64,000 nucleotides of DNA. It comes from Aquificota bacterium. GTDB taxonomy: Bacteria > Aquificota > Aquificia > Aquificales > Hydrogenothermaceae. Where the stretch lies: positions 1 through 64,000 of the forward strand of contig JAADDZ010000012.1 of NCBI GenBank assembly GCA_013153635.1, read 5' to 3'. Positions 1 through 9,044 of this stretch are shown here, piece after piece. The translations under genes and the position numbers were made by a program. Position 1 is the stretch's first letter; each line of letters opens with the position of its first letter. The notes under the pieces were generated by a model. The model worked only from the letters and a program-made list of their open reading frames with translations. It did no database searches and was not told the DNA's origin.

Positions 1-708
1 TTAAAACCTGACAATACATTTAAAACAAAAATTAATCATTTCTTATTTTTAGAAGAATTTAGAATATTATCAAAAAATAAAAATAAATCAGAATTAAAAT
101 ATAAAGCAAAAAAAGAAATAAACATTTTTAATTTGTATAACAGAATAAAAAAATATCAAAAAAAATATAGAATTTATTCACAACAAAAGAAAAAAGAAAA
201 TATAAGAATAGATTTAGTTCAAGAATTTTTGAATAAAAATAAAATAATTACAATTACAGATAATCAGCTAAAGCAAGCAATAATAAAATTATCGCAAAAA
301 TATAAAAATAACAGGTTTTTAAATGTAATTCTTCCTTCAATTGGTTGGGGTAAATATTTAGGAAAGGAACTGGAGGCAGAAAGCGTACTTAAAGAGTTGT
401 ATCCAGATAAATATAAAGATATAGAATTAGCTACAAAAATAGCAAATCCATTGGAATTTAAATGGTATAAAAAGGAAAAAATAAGAAAGCAAAAACATGT
501 TCATTATTCTGAAATTGCAATTAAATTACATCAAATTTTAAAGGTTGGGGAAAAGTATTCTCTTAGGAGTTTAGCTAGAGAAATCGGCTCAAACCCAGAA
601 ACGATAAGGACTATATTATATACATTATCTTTAAAAGAGATTACTAAACACACCAAAAGCCTACAAATTTTGCTTAATAAAACCAATCGAACAACTAAAA
701 AATTTTAA
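1..708 (+). CDS. Unknown protein, 5' end outside the window, HTH-like C-terminus
   Basis: The reading frame is open from base 1 with no stop, so the gene is cut by the window edge; a TTG at 133 is only an internal candidate start. The product is Lys/Asn/Ile-rich and contains, near its C-terminus, a segment reading YSLRSLAREIGSNPETIRTI that resembles a helix-turn-helix (an SLAREIGSNPETI core). Base composition is clearly more AT-rich than in the neighbouring genes, which suggests acquired DNA, for example a plasmid or phage-like replication or regulatory gene. I do not recognise the family. The coding frame is well supported; the function is unknown. Confidence 0.6.
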   Translation, partial: LKPDNTFKTKINHFLFLEEFRILSKNKNKSELKYKAKKEINIFNLYNRIKKYQKKYRIYSQQKKKENIRIDLVQEFLNKNKIITITDNQLKQAIIKLSQKYKNNRFLNVILPSIGWGKYLGKELEAESVLKELYPDKYKDIELATKIANPLEFKWYKKEKIRKQKHVHYSEIAIKLHQILKVGEKYSLRSLAREIGSNPETIRTILYTLSLKEITKHTKSLQILLNKTNRTTKKF

Positions 709-815
709 AAATTATGAAAAATCCTGTAACTTGAACCAATTACATGTAAAATATGGATAATTTCAAAATAAAAATTTAAATTTAAATACAATACAAAACT
801 TCGATGGAGGGGTTC

Positions 816-2114
816 ATGAAGAAGATAACACTAGAAGACAACGAAATACCAAAACAGTGGTACAATGTTTTACCAGACCTACCTACACCTTTAGAACCAC
901 CTATAGACCCACAGACCAACCAACCAATGAGTCCAGAAAAACTCCTAGCTCTATTCCCAAAAGCTCTAATAGAACAAGAAATGTCCCAAGAAAGATGGAT
1001 AGATATTCCTCCAGAAATACTAGACATATATACCATCTGGAGACCTACACCGCTAATTAGAGCTATATATTTAGAGGAATTTTTAGATACTCCAGCCAAA
1101 ATATTTTATAAATACGAAGGTATAAGTCCTCCCGGCAGTCATAAACCAAACACAGCAGTTGCACAAGCCTATTACAATGCCAAAGAAGGAACAAAAAGGA
1201 TAACAACAGAAACAGGAGCAGGACAGTGGGGTAGCTCTTTAGCATTTGCGACCCAATACTTTGGGATAGAAACCATAGTATACATGGTAAAAGTGAGTTA
1301 CCACCAAAAGCCTTACAGAAGAGTACTGATGGAAACATGGAAAGCAAAAGTAATCCCAAGTCCAAGTCCTTACACAAAATCTGGAAGAAAAATATTAGAA
1401 CAAGACCCAGACAATCCGGGAAGCTTAGGAATAGCTATCAGCGAGGCTGTAGAGGAGGCTTTGGAAAGAGAAGATACCCATTACTCTCTTGGAAGTGTGT
1501 TAAATCATGTCTTACTTCACCAAACAGTAATCGGTCTTGAAGCAAAAAAACAGTTTGCAAAAATCAAACATTACCCAGACATAGTTATTGGTTCAGCTGG
1601 AGGAGGAAGTAATTTTGGAGGGTTAGCACTTCCATTTTTACTAGATAGATTCTCTGGAGCAAACGATTGTACCAGATTTATAGCTGTAGAACCTGCCTCT
1701 TGTCCTACTCTCACAGAGGGAGAGTATAAATATGATTTTGGAGACACAGTGGGACTAACACCCCTTCTAAAGATGCACACCTTAGGACATGATTTTATAC
1801 CCCCTTCTATACATGCAGGAGGTCTTCGATACCACGGAATGGCACCAATCATATCTAACCTTTACAAAAATGGACTAATCGAGGCAGTAGCGGTACCCCA
1901 AACTTCTGTATTTAAAGCCGCAGTAGATTTTGCTAGAACAGAAGGAATAGTTCCAGCTCCAGAGTCAGCCCACGCTGTCAAAGTAGCTATAGATGAAGCT
2001 ATGAGATGTAGAGAAACAGGAGAAGAGAAAGTTATACTTTTTAACCTAAGTGGTCATGGACTCTTAGATTTGTCAGCTTATCAGCAATTCTTAGAAGGAA
2101 AACTAAAAGATTGA
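816..2114 (+). CDS. trpB2: Tryptophan synthase beta-like protein (TrpB2 type)
   Basis: A PLP-dependent fold-type II enzyme of the TrpB2 class, expected to condense indole with serine. The PLP lysine is Lys110 in the context [10 protein letters not shown], which is the TrpB2 form rather than the HTGAHKINN form of canonical TrpB. The glycine-rich phosphate-binding loop [11 protein letters not shown] follows. The N-terminal extension with many prolines is usual for TrpB2. I chose ATG 816 over ATG 804 because GGAGGGG at 807-813 is well placed for it. A canonical trpB lies at 11430-12677, so the cell has both forms. comF follows with an overlapping TTGA, implying co-translation. The in vivo role of TrpB2 when TrpB1 is present is uncertain (indole salvage or another beta-replacement reaction). 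Confidence 0.93.
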   Translation: MKKITLEDNEIPKQWYNVLPDLPTPLEPPIDPQTNQPMSPEKLLALFPKALIEQEMSQERWIDIPPEILDIYTIWRPTPLIRAIYLEEFLDTPAKIFYKYEGISPPGSHKPNTAVAQAYYNAKEGTKRITTETGAGQWGSSLAFATQYFGIETIVYMVKVSYHQKPYRRVLMETWKAKVIPSPSPYTKSGRKILEQDPDNPGSLGIAISEAVEEALEREDTHYSLGSVLNHVLLHQTVIGLEAKKQFAKIKHYPDIVIGSAGGGSNFGGLALPFLLDRFSGANDCTRFIAVEPASCPTLTEGEYKYDFGDTVGLTPLLKMHTLGHDFIPPSIHAGGLRYHGMAPIISNLYKNGLIEAVAVPQTSVFKAAVDFARTEGIVPAPESAHAVKVAIDEAMRCRETGEEKVILFNLSGHGLLDLSAYQQFLEGKLKD

Positions 2115-2788
2115 TAAAGTTAGTTCTAAACAGCGTATATCCTTCTCCTTGTATAAACTGTGAGAGTTTATTTGAATTTGACTGGCAAAACTGTATATGT
2201 AAAAGATGCATAGAGTTAATAAAAAAGGAAAAAAATTTACCCTACTGTAAATCCTGCGGAGATGGGGTAGAAAACTGTGAAAATTGCAAAACAAAAACAT
2301 ATTATAATGATATAGAAGTATACTGCTCCTTTAAAGGAGCGATAAAAAACCTGATATATGAGTACAAGCTAAGTAACAGAAGAAATTTATCGAAAATAAT
2401 AGCAGAAAAGATAGAAGAAGATATAAAAAGCTACATAAAAGATAAAAGGATAGAAATGATTATTTATGTACCATTACATAAATCTATAGAGAAACAAAGA
2501 GGATTCAACCATCTAAAAGAGATTTTGGTGCATATTTTACCTCCTTATCTCATATCTGACCAAATAGAAAAAACAAGAAACACAAAACTTCAAACCGAGC
2601 TACCTAAAGAAAAAAGATTAAGAAACCTAAAAAACGCTTTTAGGTTAAAAAAACAGCTAAAAGCAAAAAATATACTTATTTTTGATGATGTCCTTACTAC
2701 AGGTTCTACATTGTTAGAGCTTTATTCCACCATCAAGAATAGTGGATATTCGGGAAATATATATGGATATGTAATAACGAAATCATGA
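2111..2788 (+). CDS. comF: ComF-family phosphoribosyltransferase-like protein
   Basis: The 225-residue product has an N-terminal cysteine-rich zinc-ribbon-like region (CINC, CICKRC, CKSC, CENC within the first 60 residues) followed by a type I phosphoribosyltransferase domain. The PRPP-binding motif is [13 protein letters not shown] near residues 188-200, and RGFNHLKEI is the typical ComF segment before it. ComF is needed for DNA uptake in competent bacteria, although its reaction is not established. The start is TTG overlapping the stop of trpB2 by four bases, so translation is probably coupled. Confidence 0.88.
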   Translation: MIKLVLNSVYPSPCINCESLFEFDWQNCICKRCIELIKKEKNLPYCKSCGDGVENCENCKTKTYYNDIEVYCSFKGAIKNLIYEYKLSNRRNLSKIIAEKIEEDIKSYIKDKRIEMIIYVPLHKSIEKQRGFNHLKEILVHILPPYLISDQIEKTRNTKLQTELPKEKRLRNLKNAFRLKKQLKAKNILIFDDVLTTGSTLLELYSTIKNSGYSGNIYGYVITKS

Positions 2789-2825
2789 TATAATAATAAC
2801 TAAATTTTTACAAAGGAGCTGAAAA

Positions 2826-4151
2826 ATGAAGATAACAGTAATAGGTGCTGGATATGTAGGGTTAGTAACTGCCGCATGCTTTGCAGAACTAGGAAATGAA
2901 GTGATGTGTGTAGAAAAACTAGAAGACAAACTAGAAAAACTTAGAAAAGGAGAAACTCCTATATACGAACCGGGACTAGAAGGCATACTAAAAAATAATA
3001 TATCAGAGGGAAGACTAAAATTTACTAGTGATATAGAAGAAGGTGTAGATTTTTCCGATGTTATCTTTATATGCGTTGGTACACCACAAAGCGAAACAGG
3101 AAAAGCAGACTTATCTCAAGTAGAAGAAGCATCAAGACAGATAGCTCAAGCTATGGATAGATACAAACTGGTGATAGAAAAATCTACAGTTCCAGTAAAT
3201 ACTCACCAATGGGTTAAAAAAACGATAAAAAGGTACGCCCGTAAAGATTTAGATTTTGATGTCGCATCAAATCCAGAATTTTTGAGAGAGGGTTCAGCTA
3301 TATACGATTTTATGAATCCTGACAGGATAGTAGTCGGAGTAGAAAGTAAAAAAGCAGAAGAGATATTCAAACAGCTTTATAAACCATTTACAGAAAAAGG
3401 TTTCCCCCTTATGATAACAACGCCAGCCACAGCAGAACTCATAAAACATGCGTCTAACTCATTTTTAGCTATGAAAATATCATACATAAACATGATTGCT
3501 GACCTTTGTGAAAAGGTAGGGGCTGATGTAAAAGAAGTAGCTGATGGAATGGGATACGACAAAAGAATAGGAAGAGCTTTTCTTAATGCAGGTATAGGTT
3601 ATGGAGGTAGCTGTTTCCCAAAAGATGTAAAAGCTTTTATAAAAATAGCAGAAGACCACGGCGTAGACTTTGGACTACTGAAAGAAACTGAAAAAATAAA
3701 TCAAGAAAGAAGAGAAAAATTTGTAGAAAAAATAGAAAATATACTTTGGGTTAACAAAGATAAAAATCTTGCAATATGGGGACTTGCTTTTAAACCAAAC
3801 ACAGATGACATAAGAGAATCTCCTGCTATAGATATAGTAAGAGAGTTAGACGAGGCTGGAGCAAATCTTAGACTGTATGACCCAAAAGCTGAAGATAACT
3901 TCAAGCAACTATTCCCAGAAAAAGAAAATATCAGATATGTAAAAGACAAATATGAAGCGGTAAAAGATGCAGATGCCCTTATTATCATTACAGATTGGGA
4001 CGAATTTAAGGAAGCTGACCTAGAAAAAATCAAAAAGTTGATGAGATTACCTATAATTATAGATGGAAGAAATATATATGAACCAAAAGAAGTAAGAGAA
4101 AAAGGATTTGAGTACTACCCTATTGGAAGACCACAGGAGAAAATCAGTTAA
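2826..4151 (+). CDS. ugd: UDP-glucose 6-dehydrogenase
   Basis: Oxidises UDP-glucose to UDP-glucuronate for polysaccharide or LPS synthesis in the cytoplasm. The N-terminus is a Rossmann NAD motif (GAGYVGLVT, residues 7-15). The substrate loop NPEFLREGSA is present. The catalytic cysteine is Cys263 in GGSCFPKD. Length (441) is normal. A strong Shine-Dalgarno AAAGGAG precedes ATG 2826. The gene stands alone and ends in a hairpin terminator whose loop contains the stop codon. Confidence 0.96.
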   Translation: MKITVIGAGYVGLVTAACFAELGNEVMCVEKLEDKLEKLRKGETPIYEPGLEGILKNNISEGRLKFTSDIEEGVDFSDVIFICVGTPQSETGKADLSQVEEASRQIAQAMDRYKLVIEKSTVPVNTHQWVKKTIKRYARKDLDFDVASNPEFLREGSAIYDFMNPDRIVVGVESKKAEEIFKQLYKPFTEKGFPLMITTPATAELIKHASNSFLAMKISYINMIADLCEKVGADVKEVADGMGYDKRIGRAFLNAGIGYGGSCFPKDVKAFIKIAEDHGVDFGLLKETEKINQERREKFVEKIENILWVNKDKNLAIWGLAFKPNTDDIRESPAIDIVRELDEAGANLRLYDPKAEDNFKQLFPEKENIRYVKDKYEAVKDADALIIITDWDEFKEADLEKIKKLMRLPIIIDGRNIYEPKEVREKGFEYYPIGRPQEKIS

Positions 4152-4168
4152 AGATTTTCTCCCTTTTT
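4136..4168 (+). terminator. Rho-independent terminator of ugd
   Basis: A perfect 10-bp stem (GGAGAAAATC at 4136-4145 pairing with GATTTTCTCC at 4153-4162) with a 7-base loop is followed by C and five T. The ugd stop codon (4149-4151) is inside the loop, so the left arm is coding sequence. Confidence 0.85.
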
Positions 4169-4185
4169 GTATAAAAAGATATTCT

Positions 4186-4611
4186 CTAAGTTAGCCTGTT
4201 TCTTTGGGCATTTGTTATATTAGTAGCTAGAGCTATATCTCTAGGGAATTCAGAACCTCTATTAGTTCTTTGAATTTCTAGTTTATCAGTTTGGAAAAAT
4301 TCCTTTATAAACTCTACTGCTTTATCTTGGTCAAAATCTTTGCAAGAAAATATATCTATAGAAAAATACTGCTTCTCTGGAAATGTATGAATACTTATAT
4401 GACTTTCTGCGATAATTACAAATCCAGATACCCCCCAATCTTCAGGTTTATCTCCACCATCGTATTTGAATACATATGGAGGCATTATTCTCGTCATACC
4501 TATCTCTTTTGGTAGTATCTCTAAAAATTCTCCAATCTTTTCTAAACTTGCCAAAGTGGCATAATTTGCTTCATACCCATCTATCATGAGATGAGGACCG
4601 AATCCTAACAA
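4186..4611 (-). CDS. speD: S-adenosylmethionine decarboxylase proenzyme
   Basis: Makes decarboxylated SAM, the aminopropyl donor for spermidine and longer polyamines. The short prokaryotic proenzyme (141 residues) self-cleaves between Glu69 and Ser70 in [15 protein letters not shown], and Ser70 becomes the pyruvoyl group. His75 and Cys90 (IDIFSC) sit at the spacings expected for the processing and catalytic residues. The start is TTG 4611 with GGAGG nine bases upstream; the in-between GTG leads straight to a stop. The gene is convergent with ugd. Confidence 0.95.
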   Translation of the reverse strand: MLGFGPHLMIDGYEANYATLASLEKIGEFLEILPKEIGMTRIMPPYVFKYDGGDKPEDWGVSGFVIIAESHISIHTFPEKQYFSIDIFSCKDFDQDKAVEFIKEFFQTDKLEIQRTNRGSEFPRDIALATNITNAQRNRLT

Positions 4612-4734
4612 TCCACCTATCCTCCAAAATTAATAGCAATCTAATAAAATATTACAATTTATTAGTTTTGTAAATAGGATAAAGGTCATATTCATATTAT
4701 AATATTCTAACAAAGCTAAAAAGAGAGGCTATAA

Positions 4735-5355
4735 TTGGAAAAAGAGTTACTTGACACTGTCTATGGTTATCTAGAGTCTTATGGCTATTTTGCGATATTT
4801 TTGATTACTATACTAGAAACATCTGTATTCTTGGGTATGTTTATACCCGGAGATACAGTTGTAATACTTTCAGGTTTTTTGGCTTCTAAAGATTTACTAA
4901 ACCTTTTAGTCATCATAATCATAGCTTCAACAGGAGCTATCATTGGAGATAATATAGGATATTTTATAGGTAAGAAACTTGGAGAACCTTTTTTACTAAA
5001 ATACGGAAGGATTTTTGGATTTAAAAAAGAGTATCTTAACAAATCCCATGAATTCTTTGATAGATTTGGGGGTATGGCTATCGTTTTAGGAAGGTTTACT
5101 TCCATAGTGAGAACTTTTGTACCTGTAGTGGCTGGAATTTCGGAGATGAACTATAAAAAATTCCTTTTTTATAATGTATTTGGAGCTGTTTTGTGGGCTT
5201 GTGTTTTTTCTGTAGCTGGATATGTTTTTGGTAAGAATCTAGATATGTTAGTTAGATACATAGGTCTTGCTGGAACTGCTGTTATTATTGCGTTTTTAGC
5301 GGTAATAGGCTTTTTTATAGTTCTTTACAAAAATGGAAGATTTAAAAATGGATAA
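4735..5355 (+). CDS. DedA-family membrane protein
   Basis: A 206-residue inner-membrane protein of the DedA/SNARE-associated family, linked in other bacteria to lipid-carrier or phospholipid translocation and envelope integrity. Visible family marks are ETSVFLGMFIPGDT near the N-terminus, the GDNIGYFIGKKLGE stretch, and GRFTSIVRTFVPVVAG in the second half, with about five hydrophobic segments. The start is TTG 4735 behind AGAGAGG. It overlaps the next gene by eight bases. Confidence 0.92.
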   Translation: MEKELLDTVYGYLESYGYFAIFLITILETSVFLGMFIPGDTVVILSGFLASKDLLNLLVIIIIASTGAIIGDNIGYFIGKKLGEPFLLKYGRIFGFKKEYLNKSHEFFDRFGGMAIVLGRFTSIVRTFVPVVAGISEMNYKKFLFYNVFGAVLWACVFSVAGYVFGKNLDMLVRYIGLAGTAVIIAFLAVIGFFIVLYKNGRFKNG

Positions 5356-6097
5356 AACTGTACTAATAACAGGTGTATCGAAAGGTTTGGGGAAAGCTTT
5401 AGCTTTAGAATTCAAGAAAAATGGGTTTAATGTGTGTGGAGTTTCTAGAACAAAACCAGATTTTGAGATAGATTACCACATCACCGCTGATTTAACAGTC
5501 AAAAGGGATATACAAAAAGTGTACGATACCTTTTTTGAAAGGTTTAATAAAATAGATGTACTTATAAATAACGCAGGTATAGGCTTGTACGAAAGCTGGA
5601 AGGACACAAAAGAACAGGATTTAAGGAAGCTTTGTGAGCTGAATTTTTATTCATATGTATTTTTGACCCAAAAATTTTTAAACCATCTTATAAAAACCCA
5701 AGGGACTATCATAAATGTCTCCTCTGTAGCAGGAAAACTATATGTGCCTTACATGGGAGCTTACTGTGCTTCTAAATATGCGTTAAATGCTTTTTCTGAT
5801 TCTTTAAGAGTAGAGTTGAAACCTTTTAAAGTTCATGTATTAAATCTTATAGTAGGAAGGATAAACACAGGGTTTTCTTCTAGAGCTTTAGGTTCTTTAG
5901 AGCCTCCCAAGACACCTTTTAACGCCTCTTCTCAAAAATTTGCCAAAACTGTCTATAAAGCTTACCAAAAGAAAAAGAGGGAAATTACCTACCCTCTTTG
6001 GTATAAGTACTTTATACTATTAGCAAAATTATTCCCAAGTATCTATGACAGAATCTCTCTATCTAGCTGGGAAAAATCAAAAAATCCTAGAAAATAG
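5348..6097 (+). CDS. Short-chain dehydrogenase/reductase
   Basis: A classical SDR oxidoreductase. The cofactor loop is TGVSKGLG (residues 8-15), the structural motif is NNAG (74-77), and the catalytic Ser125-126, Tyr139 and Lys143 (YCASK) are all present. The substrate cannot be predicted. ATG 5348 overlaps the dedA stop; an in-frame ATG at 5333 is an alternative that adds five residues. The 3' end overlaps the convergent lysE gene by 21 bases. Confidence 0.9.
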   Translation: MDKTVLITGVSKGLGKALALEFKKNGFNVCGVSRTKPDFEIDYHITADLTVKRDIQKVYDTFFERFNKIDVLINNAGIGLYESWKDTKEQDLRKLCELNFYSYVFLTQKFLNHLIKTQGTIINVSSVAGKLYVPYMGAYCASKYALNAFSDSLRVELKPFKVHVLNLIVGRINTGFSSRALGSLEPPKTPFNASSQKFAKTVYKAYQKKKREITYPLWYKYFILLAKLFPSIYDRISLSSWEKSKNPRK

Positions 6098-6667
6098 GAT
6101 AAGACCAAAGATTATCAAAACAAATCCAGAGACTCTTACAAGGTATATGTAGTATTTGCTGTGAATAAACATTTTACTTTTTTCTACGGCTAAAGCTATA
6201 GAGATTTTTGAACATACAATCCCTGTAAAAAATCCAATCACAAAGCTAACCATATTTAAAATATCCTCCTCCACGATAAAAGGAACGCCTATCAATCCCC
6301 AGAATATATAAGGGTGGGGATTAAAAATATTTGTGATAAAACCTTTCTTTAGAGAATCTGTAGTTTTCTGGTCTATTTCTAAATCTACTTTTGTAGTTAA
6401 GAGGTCTTTTATTCCATAGTACAAAAGTACTATAAAGCCCAAAAAAGAAAGTACTTTAGTAATAATTTCTATTTGTTCTACCTGTTTTATAAGAAAAACT
6501 AATATCAGTATAAGAGGTATATCAGTAATTATAGGAATGATAGATACAACGATACCATTTTTTATGTTGCCTTTTATTGTCTCTTGGATTAGAACAGCCA
6601 TCAAAGGTCCCGGTGAAATGCCTGAAGAGATACCAAGTAAAAAACCGATAAAGAAAAATTCTAACAT
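6077..6667 (-). CDS. LysE/RhtB-family exporter
   Basis: A 196-residue membrane protein with about six hydrophobic helices. The N-terminal segment GISSGISPGPLMAVLIQETI matches the conserved start of LysE/RhtB amino-acid exporters (the SPGP motif). It starts seven bases after upp, so the two are probably co-transcribed. Its substrate is unknown. Its last 21 bases overlap the SDR gene on the other strand. Confidence 0.85.
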   Translation of the reverse strand: MLEFFFIGFLLGISSGISPGPLMAVLIQETIKGNIKNGIVVSIIPIITDIPLILILVFLIKQVEQIEIITKVLSFLGFIVLLYYGIKDLLTTKVDLEIDQKTTDSLKKGFITNIFNPHPYIFWGLIGVPFIVEEDILNMVSFVIGFFTGIVCSKISIALAVEKSKMFIHSKYYIYLVRVSGFVLIIFGLILFSRIF

Positions 6668-6673
6668 AATCTT

Positions 6674-7300
6674 TTAATCTGTATTAAAAGCCCTATCCCC
6701 TGCATCTCCAATTCCCGGTATGATAAATCCTCTATCATTTAGTCCTTTGTCTATTTGGGCTATATAGATTCTTACGTCTCGATGATTTTGGGATACTTTT
6801 TCTAACCCTTGTGGAGCGCCTATAACATTCAGAGAAATTATTTTTTCTGGGTTCTTTTCTTTTACCACTCTCAATGCATAATCTAAAGAACCTCCAGTTG
6901 CTACCATTGGGTCTAATATGATAGCGGTATGTCCTGTTAAATTTGGAACTCTCTCATAATAAAGATGGCTCTTTAGAGTATTTTCGTCTCTCTTCAGGGC
7001 TAAAAAACCTGCCTTTGCTTTTGGGAATATCTGGGATACACCTTCTAACATAGGAAGACCTGCTCTTAAGATAGGAATAAAGACGTACTTTTCCTCTTCT
7101 AGAACAGGAAATTCACCGGGTCCTATCCATGTATCTATACTAGTTTTAGAAAGAGATTCATCTTTTAACGCTTCCTTTAAGAGAAATATCCCTATATCTC
7201 CTATGTACTTTCTGAAAAAGTATCCTTTTGTGTTTATATCTCTTAACTTGGTTACTAGGTGCTGTAATACTGGGTGTTTTATGTGAAATACATTTTCCAT
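6674..7300 (-). CDS. upp: Uracil phosphoribosyltransferase
   Basis: Salvages uracil to UMP using PRPP. The PRPP loop is DPMVATGGSLDYAL and the C-terminal uracil-binding motif is FIIPGIGDAGDRAFNTD, both diagnostic. I prefer ATG 7300 (MENVFHIKHP) with GGGGA six bases upstream over the TTG at 7312, giving 208 residues, the usual length. The lysE-type exporter follows. Confidence 0.95.
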   Translation of the reverse strand: MENVFHIKHPVLQHLVTKLRDINTKGYFFRKYIGDIGIFLLKEALKDESLSKTSIDTWIGPGEFPVLEEEKYVFIPILRAGLPMLEGVSQIFPKAKAGFLALKRDENTLKSHLYYERVPNLTGHTAIILDPMVATGGSLDYALRVVKEKNPEKIISLNVIGAPQGLEKVSQNHRDVRIYIAQIDKGLNDRGFIIPGIGDAGDRAFNTD

Positions 7301-7398
7301 AATGTTCCCCAAACTTAGAAATGTTTAATAAATTTTAAATCAAATCTTAGTTGCTTTGTTATATAATTTTTTAATTTATTAAAACAGGAGGCAAATCG

Positions 7399-8601
7399 TT
7401 GAAAAAGAGAGTAGTTTTAGCTTACTCTGGAGGTCTGGATACTTCCGTTATCGTCAGATGGCTTACTGACAAAGGGTTTGAAGTTATTACCTACACCGCT
7501 GATGTGGGACAGGGAGAGGAATTAGATGAGATAGAAGAAAAAGCTAAACAAGCAGGAGCAGTAGAAGCAATTATAGAAGATGTAAAAGAAGAATTTGCGA
7601 GAGATTATTGTGTACCCTTACTTCAGTCAGGAGCTTTATATGAGGGTAAATATACTCTTTTGTCTGCATTATCTAGACCCCTAATCTCAAAAAAACTCGT
7701 AGAAATAGCTCACAGATACGATGCTCATTATGTAGCTCATGGTTCTACAGGTAAAGGTAACGACCAAGTGAGATTTGAGGTGTCTGTATGGGCATTAGAC
7801 CCGGATATAGAAGTTTTAGCCCCTGTTAGAGATTGGGAGTTTAAATCTAGAGATGAAGAGATAGAATACGCAAAAAAGCATGGTATACCAGTAAAAGTAA
7901 CCAAAGAAAAACCCTATTCTTATGATAGAAATCTCTGGGGAGTGGCTATCGAGGCAGGTCCTCTAGAAGACCCATGGACAGAACCCCCAGAAGACGCTTT
8001 TGAGATAACAGTATCTCCAGAAAAAGCTCCAAACTCACCAGAGTACATAAAAATAACCTTCCAAAATGGAATCCCTGTAGCTATAAATGATAAACAGTAC
8101 GAACAACTGTGGAAACTTATCTGGGATTTAAATGAGATAGGAGGTAAACATGGAGTAGGCAGAATAGATATGGTAGAAAATAGATTAGTAGGTATAAAAT
8201 CAAGAGAAGTTTATGAATCTCCAGCAGGACTACTTCTTATGAAAGCTTATGATGATTTGGAGAGTTTGGTGCTAGATAGGTTCACTTACCACTACAAGTT
8301 AACTCATATATCCCAACCTTACGCCAATATAGTGTATGAAGGCTTATGGTTTTCTAAACTAAGAGAAGCTCTAGACGCATTTAACAAAGAAATATCCTCT
8401 TTGGTAACAGGGGAAGTAAAAATAAAACTATACAAGGGACATTTCCAGATAGTAGGAAGGAAATCTCCAAACTCTCTGTATATTGAAGACCTTGCCACTT
8501 ACAGTCCGAAAGACACTTTTGACCAAAAGGCTGGAGGTGCATTTACAAAGATATGGGGTCTTCCTTTAAAGGTTTTTGCAAGGGTAAATAGAAAAAAGTA
8601 G
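7399..8601 (+). CDS. argG: Argininosuccinate synthase
   Basis: Condenses citrulline and aspartate with ATP in arginine synthesis. The N-terminal PP-loop is AYSGGLDTS (residues 9-17) and AHGSTGKGNDQVRFE is the citrulline/aspartate-binding stretch. Length is 400 residues, normal for the family. The start is TTG 7399 with a strong AGGAGG Shine-Dalgarno seven bases upstream. Confidence 0.97.
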   Translation: MKKRVVLAYSGGLDTSVIVRWLTDKGFEVITYTADVGQGEELDEIEEKAKQAGAVEAIIEDVKEEFARDYCVPLLQSGALYEGKYTLLSALSRPLISKKLVEIAHRYDAHYVAHGSTGKGNDQVRFEVSVWALDPDIEVLAPVRDWEFKSRDEEIEYAKKHGIPVKVTKEKPYSYDRNLWGVAIEAGPLEDPWTEPPEDAFEITVSPEKAPNSPEYIKITFQNGIPVAINDKQYEQLWKLIWDLNEIGGKHGVGRIDMVENRLVGIKSREVYESPAGLLLMKAYDDLESLVLDRFTYHYKLTHISQPYANIVYEGLWFSKLREALDAFNKEISSLVTGEVKIKLYKGHFQIVGRKSPNSLYIEDLATYSPKDTFDQKAGGAFTKIWGLPLKVFARVNRKK

Positions 8602-8669
8602 TTTAGAGTTAAAATTTTTGTAAATATTTTGATATAATGTTTTATTGTCAAAAAATGTGGAGGAAAAAA

Positions 8670-8864
8670 ATGGCTGTATGTCAAATATGTGGTAAAAAGA
8701 CAGCTTTTGGAAATAGCGTTGCTCATTCTGCTACTACAACAAAAAGAAAATGGAAACCAAACCTTCAAAGAGTAAGAGCGGTTCTTCCAGATGGGTCTGT
8801 AAAAAGAATATATGTATGTGCAAAATGTATAAAAGCTGGTAAAGTTATAAGAGCAGTAAAATAA
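8670..8864 (+). CDS. rpmB: 50S ribosomal protein L28
   Basis: The 64-residue protein starts MAVCQICGKKTAFGNSVAHS, characteristic of L28. Two Cys pairs (CQIC at 4-7 and CAKC near 51-54) make it the zinc-binding form. ATG 8670 has GGAGG seven bases upstream; a longer in-frame ATG at 8637 lacks one. It is monocistronic, about 70 bases after argG. Confidence 0.97.
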   Translation: MAVCQICGKKTAFGNSVAHSATTTKRKWKPNLQRVRAVLPDGSVKRIYVCAKCIKAGKVIRAVK

Positions 8865-8870
8865 AGTCTT

Positions 8871-8890
8871 GAGGGGGAGGAAAATCCCTC
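8871..8890 (+). terminator. Possible weak terminator after rpmB
   Basis: GAGGG at 8871-8875 can pair with CCCTC at 8886-8890 across a ten-base loop, seven bases after the rpmB stop, followed by TTCT. The stem is short and the T-tract is poor. The rest of 8865-9044 is AT-rich with nothing else recognised. Confidence 0.35.
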
Positions 8891-9044
8891 TTCTATTATG
8901 ACCAAGAACTGTAAAATATACACAAAAACCCCAGTAAAAATCCCTTCTAACTCCTACCTAAAACCTAAAACTATAAAACACTTGCACAAACAAAAATCCG
9001 GTAAATATTGATAAAGATTAAAAAGGAGAAAAACAATATAAGGA

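Noticed and set aside
782-1099. Minus-strand open frame over the start of trpB2
   Set aside because: It lies within a well-supported gene on the other strand and has no recognisable product.
7340-7398. TTGCTT and TATAAT upstream of argG as a promoter
   Set aside because: The two hexamers are only about five bases apart, so they cannot serve one sigma-70 promoter.
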